Part shown: one piece after another, positions 1 through 8,423 of the stretch | Layout of the letters: the number at the start of each line of letters is the position of its first letter | How positions within the stretch are numbered: the first letter of the stretch is position 1 | Assembly (NCBI RefSeq): GCF_000745185.1 | Contig: NZ_JQNJ01000001.1 | Location: forward strand, 2,565,501 to 2,629,500 | Reading direction: 5' to 3' | Length of the DNA: 64,000 bases | Origin: Muricauda sp. MAR_2010_75 | Lineage (GTDB): Bacteria; Bacteroidota; Bacteroidia; Flavobacteriales; Flavobacteriaceae | Program-made: the position numbers and the translations under genes | Notes under the pieces: generated by a model | Databases searched by the model: none | What the model saw: the letters and a program-made list of their open reading frames with translations, nothing else | Told to the model about the DNA's origin: nothing

Positions 1-637
1 AATTGATATGCTCATAAATTTCATCGGAAACCACTAAAATATCTGGATGCTTTTTCAAGACCTCGGCCAAACCTTCCAATTCAGCTTTGCTGTATACCGA
101 ACCACTGGGGTTGCAGGGTGAACTGAACCAAATCATACGGGTCTTGGGGGTAATGGCTGCTTCCAATTGTTCCGGGGTCATTTTAAAATCAGTATCAATA
201 CTGGTCTTTACTTCAACAGGGACGCCCTCTGCCAATTTCACAATATCGCTATAGCTCACCCAATATGGAGCAGGTAAAATAACCTCATCCCCAGGGTTCA
301 ATACTACCATGGCCACATTAAAAAGGGATTGTTTGGCCCCTGTGGACACTACAATTTGATTTGGACCATAGTCCAAATTATTATCCCTTTTGAATTTAAG
401 GGTGATGGCCTTCTTCAACTCGGCATAACCATCTACAGGGGTGTAGCTGCTATAGTTGTCATCAATGGCCTGTTTGGCGGCTTCTTTGATAAAATCTGGA
501 ATATTAAAGTCGGGTTCGCCCAGACTTAATCCAATAATGTTCTTTCCCTCATTCCGTAATTCCCTGGCCTTTGCAGCCATAGCCAAAGTGGCCGACGTGG
601 ACATGTTCTGAATCCTGTCAGATAAATGGTTGCTCAT
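1..637 (-). CDS. PLP-dependent class I/II aminotransferase, 3' end cut by the window
   Basis: Aminotransferase of fold type I (aspartate/aromatic aminotransferase family), which moves an amino group between an amino acid and a 2-oxo acid using pyridoxal phosphate. About 212 N-terminal residues are present and the rest lies outside the window. Visible motifs are the N-terminal substrate segment SLGEPDFNIPD, the cofactor phosphate segment STGAKQSLFN, the PYWVSY stretch, the SPCNPSG motif and VVSDEIYEH, which contains the Asp that contacts the PLP pyridine nitrogen. The catalytic Lys is beyond the edge. The start is the ATG at 637. Substrate specificity cannot be read from this part. A second member of the same fold lies at 53587-54783. 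Confidence 0.9.
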   Translation of the reverse strand, partial: MSNHLSDRIQNMSTSATLAMAAKARELRNEGKNIIGLSLGEPDFNIPDFIKEAAKQAIDDNYSSYTPVDGYAELKKAITLKFKRDNNLDYGPNQIVVSTGAKQSLFNVAMVVLNPGDEVILPAPYWVSYSDIVKLAEGVPVEVKTSIDTDFKMTPEQLEAAITPKTRMIWFSSPCNPSGSVYSKAELEGLAEVLKKHPDILVVSDEIYEHIN

Positions 638-653
638 CGATTTTGCTATTTTA

Positions 654-1754
654 CTAGTACTGAAGTGCTGGGTTTTTCCCTAATTCCTTCAGATGTTTGA
701 AGTGCGAAATTATAGCTTTTCTGGTAGTTTTATACTCGTTGTAGGGTAAATTAAATTCCCGTGCCGTCTGTTTCACAATTTTAGAAATTTTTGTGTAGTG
801 GACGTGGCTGATGTTCGGGAAAATGTGATGTTCCACTTGATGGTTAAGACCACCGGTAAACCAGTTTACAACCTTGTTTTTTGTGCCAAAATTGACTGTA
901 GTAAAGAGTTGGTGGATGGCCCAGGTATTTTTCATATTTCCGCTTTCGTCGGGCAGTGGGGTTTCTGCTTCATCCACAATATGTGCCAATTGGAATACAA
1001 CGCTAAGGATCACCCCGGCAACATAGTGCATAATAAAGAAACCAAGAAGTACCTGCCACCAGGCAACGCCACCAAAAATCATGGGAAGGGCGATCCAAAT
1101 GGTTAAATAGATAATCTTGGTGATGACCAAAGTGCTCCAGTTGATTACGGGATTGGGCAGTTTTCCGTAGCTCAATTTACGCTTCATATAGCGGTACATC
1201 TGTTGGAAATCTGTAGTTATGGCCCAATTGAATGTGAGCAATCCATATAGAAAAATGGAATAATAATGTTGAAATCTATGATGTTTTTGCCATTCGGCAT
1301 GTTTTGAGAATCGTAAGATTCGTCCTGCCTCCATATCCTCATCATGCTCATGGATATTGGTATAGGTATGGTGCAAAACGTTGTGCTGTACTTGCCAGTT
1401 ATACACGTTCCCGGCCAAGATATAGATGCTGCTTCCCATAAGCTTGTTCACCCATTTTTTGTTGGAATAGGCTCCGTGGTTGCCATCGTGCATCACATTC
1501 ATGCCCACGCCGGCCATACCTACTCCCATGGTAATGGAAAGCAAAAGATAGGCCCAAAAGGGAAGGTTAAGGGTTAAAATCAGAAAATAGGGGGTCAAAA
1601 AAATGGCAAACATCACAATGGTTTTCATGTGAAGTTTCCAATTCCCGGTTTTCTTTATCTCATTTTCGTTGAAGTATTCGTTTACTCTTTTGTTCAGAGT
1701 TCTAAAGAACTGTGCAGAATCCTTTCTTGAAAACCGGATGGTACTTTTATCCAT
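654..1754 (-). CDS. Membrane fatty acid desaturase (acyl-lipid/acyl-CoA, front-end type)
   Basis: Di-iron membrane desaturase of 366 aa that would introduce a double bond into an acyl chain, adjusting membrane fluidity. All three histidine boxes are visible: HDGNHG, HNVLHHTYTN and HQVEHH. The Gln in the third box (QxxHH) is typical of delta-5/delta-6 front-end desaturases and linoleoyl-CoA desaturases, but no fused cytochrome b5 domain is present. Hydrophobic pairs lie between the boxes. The frame opens at a TTG at 1781, but a -7 element (TACCTTTG, 1769-1776) lies inside that extension, so I place the start at the ATG at 1754. It is divergent from rsmG. The regiospecificity is not determined. 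Confidence 0.9.
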   Translation of the reverse strand: MDKSTIRFSRKDSAQFFRTLNKRVNEYFNENEIKKTGNWKLHMKTIVMFAIFLTPYFLILTLNLPFWAYLLLSITMGVGMAGVGMNVMHDGNHGAYSNKKWVNKLMGSSIYILAGNVYNWQVQHNVLHHTYTNIHEHDEDMEAGRILRFSKHAEWQKHHRFQHYYSIFLYGLLTFNWAITTDFQQMYRYMKRKLSYGKLPNPVINWSTLVITKIIYLTIWIALPMIFGGVAWWQVLLGFFIMHYVAGVILSVVFQLAHIVDEAETPLPDESGNMKNTWAIHQLFTTVNFGTKNKVVNWFTGGLNHQVEHHIFPNISHVHYTKISKIVKQTAREFNLPYNEYKTTRKAIISHFKHLKELGKNPALQY

Positions 1755-1768
1755 ATAAAAATTTTTTA

Positions 1769-1776
1769 CAAAGGTA
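1769..1776 (-). promoter_or_regulatory. Bacteroidota -7 promoter element for the desaturase
   Basis: TACCTTTG on the minus strand matches TAnnTTTG exactly and ends 14 nt before the ATG at 1754. No TTG is found at the usual -33 spacing. Confidence 0.5.
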
Positions 1777-1840
1777 GCCAAATTGCACCTTATACGGTTA
1801 CACCTTCATGTTAGAACGGTGTTAACATGTTCAAAAGTAT

Positions 1841-1848
1841 TAATTTTG
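1841..1848 (+). promoter_or_regulatory. -7 promoter element for rsmG
   Basis: TAATTTTG matches TAnnTTTG and ends 20 nt before the ATG at 1869. It lies inside the longer open frame that begins at 1827, which argues against that earlier start. No -33 TTG is seen. Confidence 0.5.
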
Positions 1849-1868
1849 CTAAAATTAACAGCCTGCAG

Positions 1869-2504
1869 ATGAATGCCGATTTGATTTTCAATTATTTTAC
1901 GACGCTCACCGATGTGCAAAAACAACACTTCGGGGATTTGGAAGCGCTGTATCAGGACTGGAACCAGAAAATCAACGTGGTTTCCCGAAAGGATATTGAT
2001 GAGCTTTACCTAAGGCATGTGCTTCATTCTTTGGGAATTGCAAAGATTCAATCGTTCAATGAAGGGGCGGAAATCCTTGATGTGGGCACAGGAGGGGGGT
2101 TTCCGGGAATTCCACTGGCCATACTGTTCCCAGAAGTGCAATTTACCCTTGTGGATGCCATTGGAAAAAAAATAAAAGTGGTTCAAGAGGTGGTTGATGG
2201 GCTAAAATTGGACAACGTGACCGCCATTCATTCCAGGGTGGAGGATATTGAAGGAGAGTTTGATTTCATAGTGAGTCGTGCTGTTGCCGCCATGCCCACT
2301 TTTGTGCATTGGACCCGGGGAAAAATAAAAAAGGACCCCGCCCATGAACGTAAAAATGGTATTTTTTACCTAAAGGGCGGCGACCTTACCGAAGAATTGA
2401 AAGATTATAAAACCGTTCAAATCTTCGATTTAAAAGACTATTTTAAGGAGGATTTCTTTGAGACCAAAAAGGTGGTCTATCTGCCCCAGAAGTTTCGGGG
2501 TTGA
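1869..2504 (+). CDS. rsmG: 16S rRNA (guanine-527-N7)-methyltransferase RsmG
   Basis: SAM-dependent methyltransferase that makes m7G527 in 16S rRNA of the small ribosomal subunit. The family signature is clear: WNQKINVVSRKD near the N terminus, then the SAM-binding loop ILDVGTGGGFPGIPLAI, and SRAVAAM further on. The frame is open from an ATG at 1827, but the -7 element at 1841-1848 and the usual family length (about 210 aa) favour the ATG at 1869, which gives 211 aa. The gene is monocistronic on this strand. Loss of RsmG gives low-level streptomycin resistance in other bacteria. Confidence 0.93.
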   Translation: MNADLIFNYFTTLTDVQKQHFGDLEALYQDWNQKINVVSRKDIDELYLRHVLHSLGIAKIQSFNEGAEILDVGTGGGFPGIPLAILFPEVQFTLVDAIGKKIKVVQEVVDGLKLDNVTAIHSRVEDIEGEFDFIVSRAVAAMPTFVHWTRGKIKKDPAHERKNGIFYLKGGDLTEELKDYKTVQIFDLKDYFKEDFFETKKVVYLPQKFRG

Positions 2505-2511
2505 TCTACTT

Positions 2512-2631
2512 TTATGTGTTCAACATTCTATAGTAGACCCCTCTGCACTTTCTGGAATACGTTTTGGCATACTGCCATTTGTCGTTCAGCCACTTGGTCA
2601 ATTTCCCCCAAACATTAACTCGCTCTTTCAT
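2512..2631 (-). CDS. Small basic protein, 39 aa, unknown function
   Basis: A 39-residue open frame with ATG at 2631 and TAA at 2514-2512, too short for usual gene callers. The product is strongly basic and aromatic (starts MKERVNVWGKL, contains KWLNDKWQYAKTYSRKCRG). It has no signal peptide or membrane segment. Support for a real gene is the promoter directly upstream (2652-2682: TTG, 20 nt, TACCTTTA), which leaves a leader of about 15 nt. It is convergent with rsmG, 7 bp from the rsmG stop. A role in binding RNA or ribosomes would fit the charge but is a guess. Confidence 0.55.
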   Translation of the reverse strand: MKERVNVWGKLTKWLNDKWQYAKTYSRKCRGVYYRMLNT

Positions 2632-2651
2632 TGTAATTGGGTTTTAATGTG

Positions 2652-2682
2652 TAAAGGTAAACAGATTACGTTCAGTTTACAA
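2652..2682 (-). promoter_or_regulatory. Promoter for the 39-aa small protein
   Basis: On the minus strand TTG (2682-2680), a 20-nt spacer and TACCTTTA (2659-2652), a 7/8 match to TAnnTTTG at ideal spacing. The rest of this roughly 300-bp interval up to 2809 shows no further gene. Confidence 0.55.
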
Positions 2683-2809
2683 TTAATTAACGTTAAATTT
2701 ACATAAAGATTGCTTTGGAATGGGTTTTTTTGAAGAAAAACTTCCTTTTAGGAACGGATAGAGGTTTGTAAACAGCTGACATATAGTAAAATAAATATGC
2801 TATTTGTGT

Positions 2810-3790
2810 TTATTGAAGAACACCAATCTGTTTTAACCAAGGTTTTATATATGAGAGAAGATCATAACGCTTATTGGTTTGGGTATTGACAAAACTATGG
2901 TCTCCAAAGGGAAGCAATACCACTTGAAAATTGGATTTGTTTAAGCGTTTTAATTCTTCAAGTGTAGCATCCACTGGAATAACAGGGTCATTGGTGCCTA
3001 AAAACCAAAGTGTCTCTATTCCCAATTGTTCTAGTATATTTCTAGGGTCAAACCCTCTTTCCCCGGTAATTTTTTTTAGTTTTTTGTGTGCTTCCGGTAT
3101 TGAGATTCCATTTATATCCCCATCTCCTGTAAGTTGGCTGAAATAATGTTCTTCTCCAGCAGAAACGGCTGCCCCTTCGCCTATGATCATGAAATCGATA
3201 TCTTTGCTTTTTGAAGCAGCCAAAGGCATGACCCAACCCGCTTGGCTTCCTCCCAATAGCCCCAATTTGGCTTGTTGGAGTTCTGGTTTCGATTTGAGCC
3301 ATTCTACACAGGCCAATACATCGGAAGCAAGTAAATCAAACCACGCTTTACTACGTGCAACCGTAAAATATTCGTAAGTGCCTCCTGATTCACCCACTCC
3401 TCTTTTGTCGAACGCTAATATGGCCATTCCAAGCTGGGTGCCCAGTTTGGTATAGAAGCTCACATCTTCATAAGTGGAAGGTGCCGATCCATGTACAATG
3501 ACCAGAGCAGCTTTTATTTCTTCGGTATAAAAGGGTGAATAGTAGGCGGCATTCAGTGCTACGGAATCATTTAGAATACGGACATCTTCCTTTATGTATC
3601 CTTCATATTTGCTATTCTGGTCACCAATAAGCTTCATGTTGCAAACAGGACAGGTCCCTGGTTCAACATACACTTGATTATGGCAATCCGATGCACAAGG
3701 TGGACATCGATAGGTTTTATTTTGACCGTGGGCACAGGATAGAAGCCAAAAGAAGCCAAGAATTGAGAAAATAGGTTTTCTTGACATCAT
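2810..3790 (-). CDS. Exported alpha/beta hydrolase with N-terminal heavy-metal-binding module (lipoprotein)
   Basis: A 326-aa protein. A short hydrophobic leader ends in the lipobox LLSC (Cys19), so it is likely a lipoprotein. Residues 27-55 form a Cys-rich module, CPPC-x3-C then CPVCNM (Cys29, 32, 36, 47, 50), resembling the heavy-metal-binding domain found in copper and heavy-metal export proteins but with extra Cys. An alpha/beta hydrolase domain follows: oxyanion strand LVIVHGSAPS, DKRGVGESGG, nucleophile elbow GGSQAG (Ser182), acid in GTNDPVIPVD and His in GDHSF. Substrate unknown. The ATG overlaps the TGA of the upstream PfpI gene (ATGA), which implies translational coupling. It is the last gene of the four-gene operon starting at 6629. 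Confidence 0.85.
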   Translation of the reverse strand: MMSRKPIFSILGFFWLLSCAHGQNKTYRCPPCASDCHNQVYVEPGTCPVCNMKLIGDQNSKYEGYIKEDVRILNDSVALNAAYYSPFYTEEIKAALVIVHGSAPSTYEDVSFYTKLGTQLGMAILAFDKRGVGESGGTYEYFTVARSKAWFDLLASDVLACVEWLKSKPELQQAKLGLLGGSQAGWVMPLAASKSKDIDFMIIGEGAAVSAGEEHYFSQLTGDGDINGISIPEAHKKLKKITGERGFDPRNILEQLGIETLWFLGTNDPVIPVDATLEELKRLNKSNFQVVLLPFGDHSFVNTQTNKRYDLLSYIKPWLKQIGVLQ

Positions 3791-4824
3791 AATTTCTGAA
3801 ACAACCTTCCATCCTCACGAAGCTTATATCCAATAATCTTACCAGCTTCATTTCTTTGAAAGAAAACAGGGTCATTGCCCACATCAGAAAAAATGTCCTG
3901 GTCTTCATGGTACACTGGATATGAGGCACCATTGACGTTTGCCACGAGATTACCTTCACGCTCATTAAAGACCAGTTTTAACTCTGCGTTATTCTCATAT
4001 TGATAAGTGCCCTCAAAGTTTTTGAAGAAAGAAATGGGTTTCTTTTTTATATACGGATTGTCCTCTGAAAGAATCAATCCATTGCCCAAATTCCAGTTGT
4101 CGTATTCCATGTAATAAGCCGTGCGTTTGGCAGCATTCAGCCCTTGAAGTTTGGCCACCAAATGAAGCGCTCCATCGATTCCTGCTGAAATTCCTGCTGT
4201 GGTAATGACTTTGCCATTGTCCACAAAACGGACATTCTTGCGCACATCAATTTTTTGGTAGTTGTTTTCCAGATCGTCAAGGGCATTATGGAAGGTTGTT
4301 GCCGTTTTCCCGTTCAATATTCCGGCTTCGGCCAAGACAAAGGCCCCTGTACAGACCGAAAAATGATATTGTACGTTCTTTTGGCGTTGTACCCAATCAA
4401 TAACCTTTGGATTTTGGGAAGCCGCTCCCGAATTCCCTCCAAAGAAGGCCAAAATATCGGCTTCTGGGGCATTATCCACACTGTAATCTGGGGTTACTGT
4501 AAGTATGCCTTGCGATTTTATGGGCTCCTTGTTGGCGGAAACCGTGAACACTTTGTATCCAGCATAGGCGAAAACTTCCATCGGCCCTGCAAAATCAAGC
4601 ACTTCAACCCCATCTTGTAGATAAAAGGCAATGGTTTTTGAATCGCTTTTTTTGATGAGGACCATGTTGCAATGGGAGCACACTCCTGGAGAATTATGTT
4701 CGACTTTATCGCATGTGGCGTTGCAAGGTGGGCAAATGTAGATAGTTTCCATAGGAATGTTGTTTTGGGCCATGGCGCACAAAGTGACCAAGCTGGTAGC
4801 TAAAAGAAAAATTGCCTTGTTCAT
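3787..4824 (-). CDS. Exported DJ-1/PfpI-family protein with N-terminal heavy-metal-binding module
   Basis: A 345-aa protein with a signal peptide (MNKAIFLLATSLVTLCAMAQ). The frame continues upstream to 4899, but the signal peptide fixes the ATG at 4824. A Cys-rich module (Cys31, 34, 38, 49, 52; CPPC-x3-C and CSHCNM) is nearly the same as in the neighbouring hydrolase. A class I glutamine-amidotransferase-like domain of the GlxA/PfpI type follows (residues 65-250) with the nucleophile elbow SVCTGAF (Cys158). The last 75 residues form a beta-rich domain like those found after exported hydrolases. Its domain resembles that of the regulator encoded directly upstream, so the two may bind related ligands. 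The catalytic activity is unproven; the family includes amidases, glyoxalases and pure sensors. Confidence 0.82.
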   Translation of the reverse strand: MNKAIFLLATSLVTLCAMAQNNIPMETIYICPPCNATCDKVEHNSPGVCSHCNMVLIKKSDSKTIAFYLQDGVEVLDFAGPMEVFAYAGYKVFTVSANKEPIKSQGILTVTPDYSVDNAPEADILAFFGGNSGAASQNPKVIDWVQRQKNVQYHFSVCTGAFVLAEAGILNGKTATTFHNALDDLENNYQKIDVRKNVRFVDNGKVITTAGISAGIDGALHLVAKLQGLNAAKRTAYYMEYDNWNLGNGLILSEDNPYIKKKPISFFKNFEGTYQYENNAELKLVFNEREGNLVANVNGASYPVYHEDQDIFSDVGNDPVFFQRNEAGKIIGYKLREDGRLFQKL

Positions 4825-4899
4825 TTTTTGATGATTTTCGTCAAAAGTATACCGAAGTATAATGGGGTCAAAGGACAACCATCCGCAGTATTGGGACAA

Positions 4900-5862
4900 T
4901 TATTTGTGCCAATCCGATGGGAGGGAAGTGGTGTGTTTTTTTAGAAGTGATCGAAGTTGATTGGGACTCTGTAATCCGCACGCTGATGCCGCAGCACTTA
5001 CTTTTGATCCCGAGGACAACATTTGAATGGCCCGTTCCACTCTAAGCTTGTCCAGATAATCCCCAATAGTGATCCCAGTGGTTTTTTTGAACAAACGCGT
5101 AAGGTTACGGGGACTCATGTGCACAATTTCAGCTAGTTCTTCTATGGCGGTCTTGGTACTGAGGTTTTGGGCCAGTACATCCTGCACTTGGTGGATTCGG
5201 GTATCGATGTGGTTTCTATATTGAAGAAAAACACTGAGTTGGGGGTCATTTTCGGTTCTACGGAGAAAAATCACCACCTCTTTGGCTATTTTGGATGTAA
5301 AAACAGGCCCGAAAAGTTCTTCGATAATAAAAAGGGATAGGTCTATTCCTGAAGAAACCCCGGCACTGGAATAGAGATTGCCATCCTTGATGATCAACCT
5401 GTCCGACAATACTTTGGCCTTGGGAAATCTAGATTGAAAGTCTTCCATGTATTTCCAATGGGTGGTACATTCTTTCCCATCCAAAAGTCCTGCGTATCCT
5501 AACAGATAGGCCCCTGTGCATACCGAACAAATTTTAGCACCATGCTGATATTGTTCCCTTAACCACTCAAAAAACGAATGGAATATTTTGGATATGTTTT
5601 CGGTGAACAAAATTTGAACATCCATACCGGGAACAAAAAGCAAATCATTTGGGCCTAGGCTATGCTGGTGGAAAGGGGTCAAGTTTCCCAAAGCAATGCC
5701 TGCTCCCGATTGTTGCTCAATAGCATCGTCTAGACTTAAATAAATTGTTTCAATTTCGGCACCGTATTCCTTGGCTTCATAAAATAAATGGGCTGGACCG
5801 GTAATATCCAGCAGTTGGACTTGAGGTGGTACAAGAAAAAAGAATCTTTGGTTACCCGACAT
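4900..5862 (-). CDS. GlxA/FtrA-type transcriptional regulator (DJ-1-like domain + AraC HTH)
   Basis: A 320-aa cytoplasmic regulator. Residues 1-200 are a DJ-1/PfpI-like sensing domain with the conserved Cys elbow SVCTGAYLLG (Cys115). Residues 215-318 are an AraC-type double helix-turn-helix, seen in LAEIVHMSPRNLTRLFKK and the second helix set ending NQLRSLLKKH. Related regulators (GlxA, GbdR, ArgR, CdhR) control catabolism of arginine, betaine and carnitine. It follows the creatininase gene by 2 bp and precedes the exported PfpI protein, so it is probably the local regulator of this operon. The inducer may be an amide or a methylated amine, which is inference from the neighbour. Confidence 0.88.
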   Translation of the reverse strand: MSGNQRFFFLVPPQVQLLDITGPAHLFYEAKEYGAEIETIYLSLDDAIEQQSGAGIALGNLTPFHQHSLGPNDLLFVPGMDVQILFTENISKIFHSFFEWLREQYQHGAKICSVCTGAYLLGYAGLLDGKECTTHWKYMEDFQSRFPKAKVLSDRLIIKDGNLYSSAGVSSGIDLSLFIIEELFGPVFTSKIAKEVVIFLRRTENDPQLSVFLQYRNHIDTRIHQVQDVLAQNLSTKTAIEELAEIVHMSPRNLTRLFKKTTGITIGDYLDKLRVERAIQMLSSGSKVSAAASACGLQSPNQLRSLLKKHTTSLPSDWHK

Positions 5863-5864
5863 GG

Positions 5865-6629
5865 CTATTCGTAAAGATTGTCTACATCCGCTTGGGCAAT
5901 ATCAATGAACAATTGACCCATTTTTTCACAAATGGCGTTAAAAAATCGCTCTCCTTTTTCTTTGGATGCGTTGCTTGGGTCTCCAACTCCGGTATCTTCG
6001 CTTATTTTTGACCAAGGTCGCTCGGTCCAAGCCCAACCTTCCCTAAAGGCCTTAATTTTATTCTTTTTTTCTGCTCCACTGCCCCAATCTTTTTTTGGTA
6101 GTACCAGTTCTGGTGCTAGGTGCAATATAAGACTGGTTTCCATTTCGTCTGCATGATCACCTGGGATTTTAAAATATTGTTTTCGGTCTAATATTGTGGG
6201 CCATTGCGAAGCACAAATAAACATGTTTGGAAAAAGTAAGCCTAACTCTCGGATAATTGACTTCCAATTATTGCCGCCATGACTATTTAGAATCATAAAT
6301 TTATGAATACCCTGTCTGTCCAAAACGGTGATAAGATCTTTCAAAATAGCAAATTGGGTACTGGGATTTAAGTTCATGTCCAAATAAATATCCGATTGGC
6401 CCGTATTGACCCCAAAGGGAATTGTGGGGAGAACGATTACCTTAGCACCTTCTTCCCATGCAATTCGTGCCGATTCTTCGGCAATCGCGGTCCCTTCAAT
6501 CGTATCTGTGGCATAGGGTAGGTGATAGTTGTGCGCTTCTGTGGCGGCCCAAGGTAGCACGGCCAGTTCAATAGACTCGTCTTTTAAATGTTTCCAGTTG
6601 GTTTCGGCCAACACATAAGGTCTAGGCAT
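5865..6629 (-). CDS. Creatininase-family amidohydrolase
   Basis: A 254-aa metal-dependent cyclic amide hydrolase of the creatininase/MftE/ArfB superfamily. Metal and active-site residues are visible in LPWAATEAHNYHLP, followed by the Asp in TDTIEG, the NSHGGN motif and GDHADEMETS, the latter holding the His and Glu ligands. The family hydrolyses creatinine, formamidopyrimidines or, in mycofactocin maturation, a peptide; the substrate here is unknown. First gene of the operon that continues with the GlxA regulator, the PfpI protein and the hydrolase. The ATG at 6629 is used. The gene lies just downstream of the pruA terminator. Confidence 0.87.
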   Translation of the reverse strand: MPRPYVLAETNWKHLKDESIELAVLPWAATEAHNYHLPYATDTIEGTAIAEESARIAWEEGAKVIVLPTIPFGVNTGQSDIYLDMNLNPSTQFAILKDLITVLDRQGIHKFMILNSHGGNNWKSIIRELGLLFPNMFICASQWPTILDRKQYFKIPGDHADEMETSLILHLAPELVLPKKDWGSGAEKKNKIKAFREGWAWTERPWSKISEDTGVGDPSNASKEKGERFFNAICEKMGQLFIDIAQADVDNLYE

Positions 6630-6650
6630 AAGGAATTGGTGTTAGTACAA

Positions 6651-6695
6651 CATAAAAATAGCCGTTATCTCCTCAAAAATGGAAATAACGGCTAT
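6651..6695 (-). terminator. Rho-independent terminator of pruA
   Basis: A 15-bp stem with one mismatch (6658-6672 with 6681-6695, core AGCCGTTAT) and an 8-nt loop. On the minus strand it is followed by TTTTTATG. It lies about 20 bp after the pruA stop. Confidence 0.85.
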
Positions 6696-6715
6696 CAAAT
6701 TATATTACTTTGAAC

Positions 6716-8344
6716 CTATCCCAAGAAAGGATAGCGATAATCCTCTGGCGTTACAAAGGTCTCTTTGATCAATCGTGGAGAAACCCAGCGCAGAAGATTT
6801 TGGGCAGAACCTGCCTTATCATTGGTTCCTGATGCTCTTGCTCCACCAAAAGGCTGCTGACCTACAACGGCCCCAGTGGGCTTATCGTTGATATAGAAGT
6901 TACCAGCGCAGTTTTGCAACGCTTTGGTAGCTTCATCAATGGCATAGCGGTCTGCGGATAAAACAGCACCTGTTAGGGCATATTCAGAAGTGCCATCCAC
7001 CAATTTCAAGGTATCGGCCCAATCCTTGTCCTCATAAATATATATGGTGACCACTGGACCGAAAAGTTCGGTACACATGGTGGTGTATTTTGGATCGGTG
7101 GTCAAAATCACGGTGGGCTCGATAAAATACCCTACGGATTTGTCATATCCTCCGCCAGCGATAATTTCCGCATTGTCATCAGCTTTGGCTTGATCGATGT
7201 ATTTGGCCAATTTGTCAAAAGAACCTTCATGGATCACTGCGGTGACGAAGTTGCTCATATCAGCAGGTGAGCCTGGCTTGTTGAACGAAGCCAAATCGGC
7301 CTTTACAAAATCCAAGATCTCATTGGCTGTGGATTTTGGTAAATATACCCGCGAAGCAGCACTGCATTTTTGCCCCTGGAGCTCAAAAGCACCCCTAACA
7401 ATGGCCGTGGCCACTTGTTTTGGTTTTGCAGTGGGGTGGGCAATAATAAAATCCTTGCCTCCTGTTTCCCCAACGATTCTTGGATAGGTCTTGTAGTTGT
7501 GGATATTGTTTCCGATTTGCTTCCAAAGTTCCTTGAACACAAAAGTGGACCCTGTAAAGTGCAATCCAGCAAAGTCTGGACTGGAAAGAATCACATCTGA
7601 AATCATTGCAGGATCACCAGTCACCATATTGATGACACCATCGGGCAATCCAGCCTCTTTAAAGACATCCATGATTACTTTCGCAGAGAATACCTGACTG
7701 TCACTGGGTTTCCAAATGACAACGTTGCCCATTAAGGCCATACAGGATGGCAAGTTTCCGGCAATGGCTGTAAAGTTGAACGGGGTAATGGCATAGGTGA
7801 AACCTTCCAGTGGTCTGTATTCCACGCGGTTCCAGATTCCTTCAGAGGATTCTGGCTGTTCGGCATAGATCTGCGCCATGTATTCTACATTGAACCTTAA
7901 AAAATCAATAAGTTCACAAGCAGAATCTATTTCGGCTTGGTGTATGGTCTTGGACTGCGCCATCATGGTGGCAGCGTTTATTTTTGCCCTATACGGACCT
8001 GCGATGAGGTCGGCAGCCTTTAAAAAAACGGCAGCTCGTTGTTCCCAAGTTAAATTGGCCCAAGCCTCCCTGGCTTCCAAACAACTTGAAATTGCCGCTT
8101 CAATATGTTGTTTTTCGGCTAATTGGTACTGTCCTACCACATGTTGGTGTTCGTGTGGGGGCGACATTGGTTTGGTGCTCCCAGTTTTAATTTCCTTGGA
8201 ACCGATGTAAAGCGGAACCTCAACGTTGCCGTTGTAATAGGTGTTGTACTGTTCCAGTACCTCTTCACGTTCTGGTGTGCCGGGGGCATAACTTTTTACC
8301 GGTTCGTTATACGCAGTCGGAACTTGAAAAAAACCTTTTCCCAT
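6716..8344 (-). CDS. pruA: L-glutamate gamma-semialdehyde (1-pyrroline-5-carboxylate) dehydrogenase
   Basis: A 542-aa NAD-dependent aldehyde dehydrogenase that oxidises P5C/glutamate semialdehyde to glutamate in proline breakdown. The long form typical of P5CDH is present, with the general base Glu293 in VGETGGKDF and the catalytic Cys327 in ELQGQKCSAASR. TPFNFTAIAGNLP and WKPSDSQ line the NAD site. KPTGAVVGQQPFGGARASG near the C terminus is also characteristic of this subfamily. The proline dehydrogenase partner is not in the window, so this is the monofunctional arrangement. A -7 element lies upstream (8383-8390) and a terminator downstream. Confidence 0.96.
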   Translation of the reverse strand: MGKGFFQVPTAYNEPVKSYAPGTPEREEVLEQYNTYYNGNVEVPLYIGSKEIKTGSTKPMSPPHEHQHVVGQYQLAEKQHIEAAISSCLEAREAWANLTWEQRAAVFLKAADLIAGPYRAKINAATMMAQSKTIHQAEIDSACELIDFLRFNVEYMAQIYAEQPESSEGIWNRVEYRPLEGFTYAITPFNFTAIAGNLPSCMALMGNVVIWKPSDSQVFSAKVIMDVFKEAGLPDGVINMVTGDPAMISDVILSSPDFAGLHFTGSTFVFKELWKQIGNNIHNYKTYPRIVGETGGKDFIIAHPTAKPKQVATAIVRGAFELQGQKCSAASRVYLPKSTANEILDFVKADLASFNKPGSPADMSNFVTAVIHEGSFDKLAKYIDQAKADDNAEIIAGGGYDKSVGYFIEPTVILTTDPKYTTMCTELFGPVVTIYIYEDKDWADTLKLVDGTSEYALTGAVLSADRYAIDEATKALQNCAGNFYINDKPTGAVVGQQPFGGARASGTNDKAGSAQNLLRWVSPRLIKETFVTPEDYRYPFLG

Positions 8345-8382
8345 AAAAATGCTTAATTTTTGATGTTAACAATTCATTCCAT

Positions 8383-8390
8383 CAAAGGTA
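8383..8390 (-). promoter_or_regulatory. -7 promoter element for pruA
   Basis: TACCTTTG on the minus strand, an exact TAnnTTTG match, 38 nt before the ATG at 8344. No -33 TTG at the usual distance. Confidence 0.5.
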
Positions 8391-8423
8391 AGCAAACAAA
8401 GGGCGAACAGAAAATGTTATGGA

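Noticed and set aside
2458..2706. An 82-codon plus-strand frame overlapping the end of rsmG
   Set aside because: It starts inside rsmG in another frame and crosses the better supported 39-aa gene and promoter on the minus strand.
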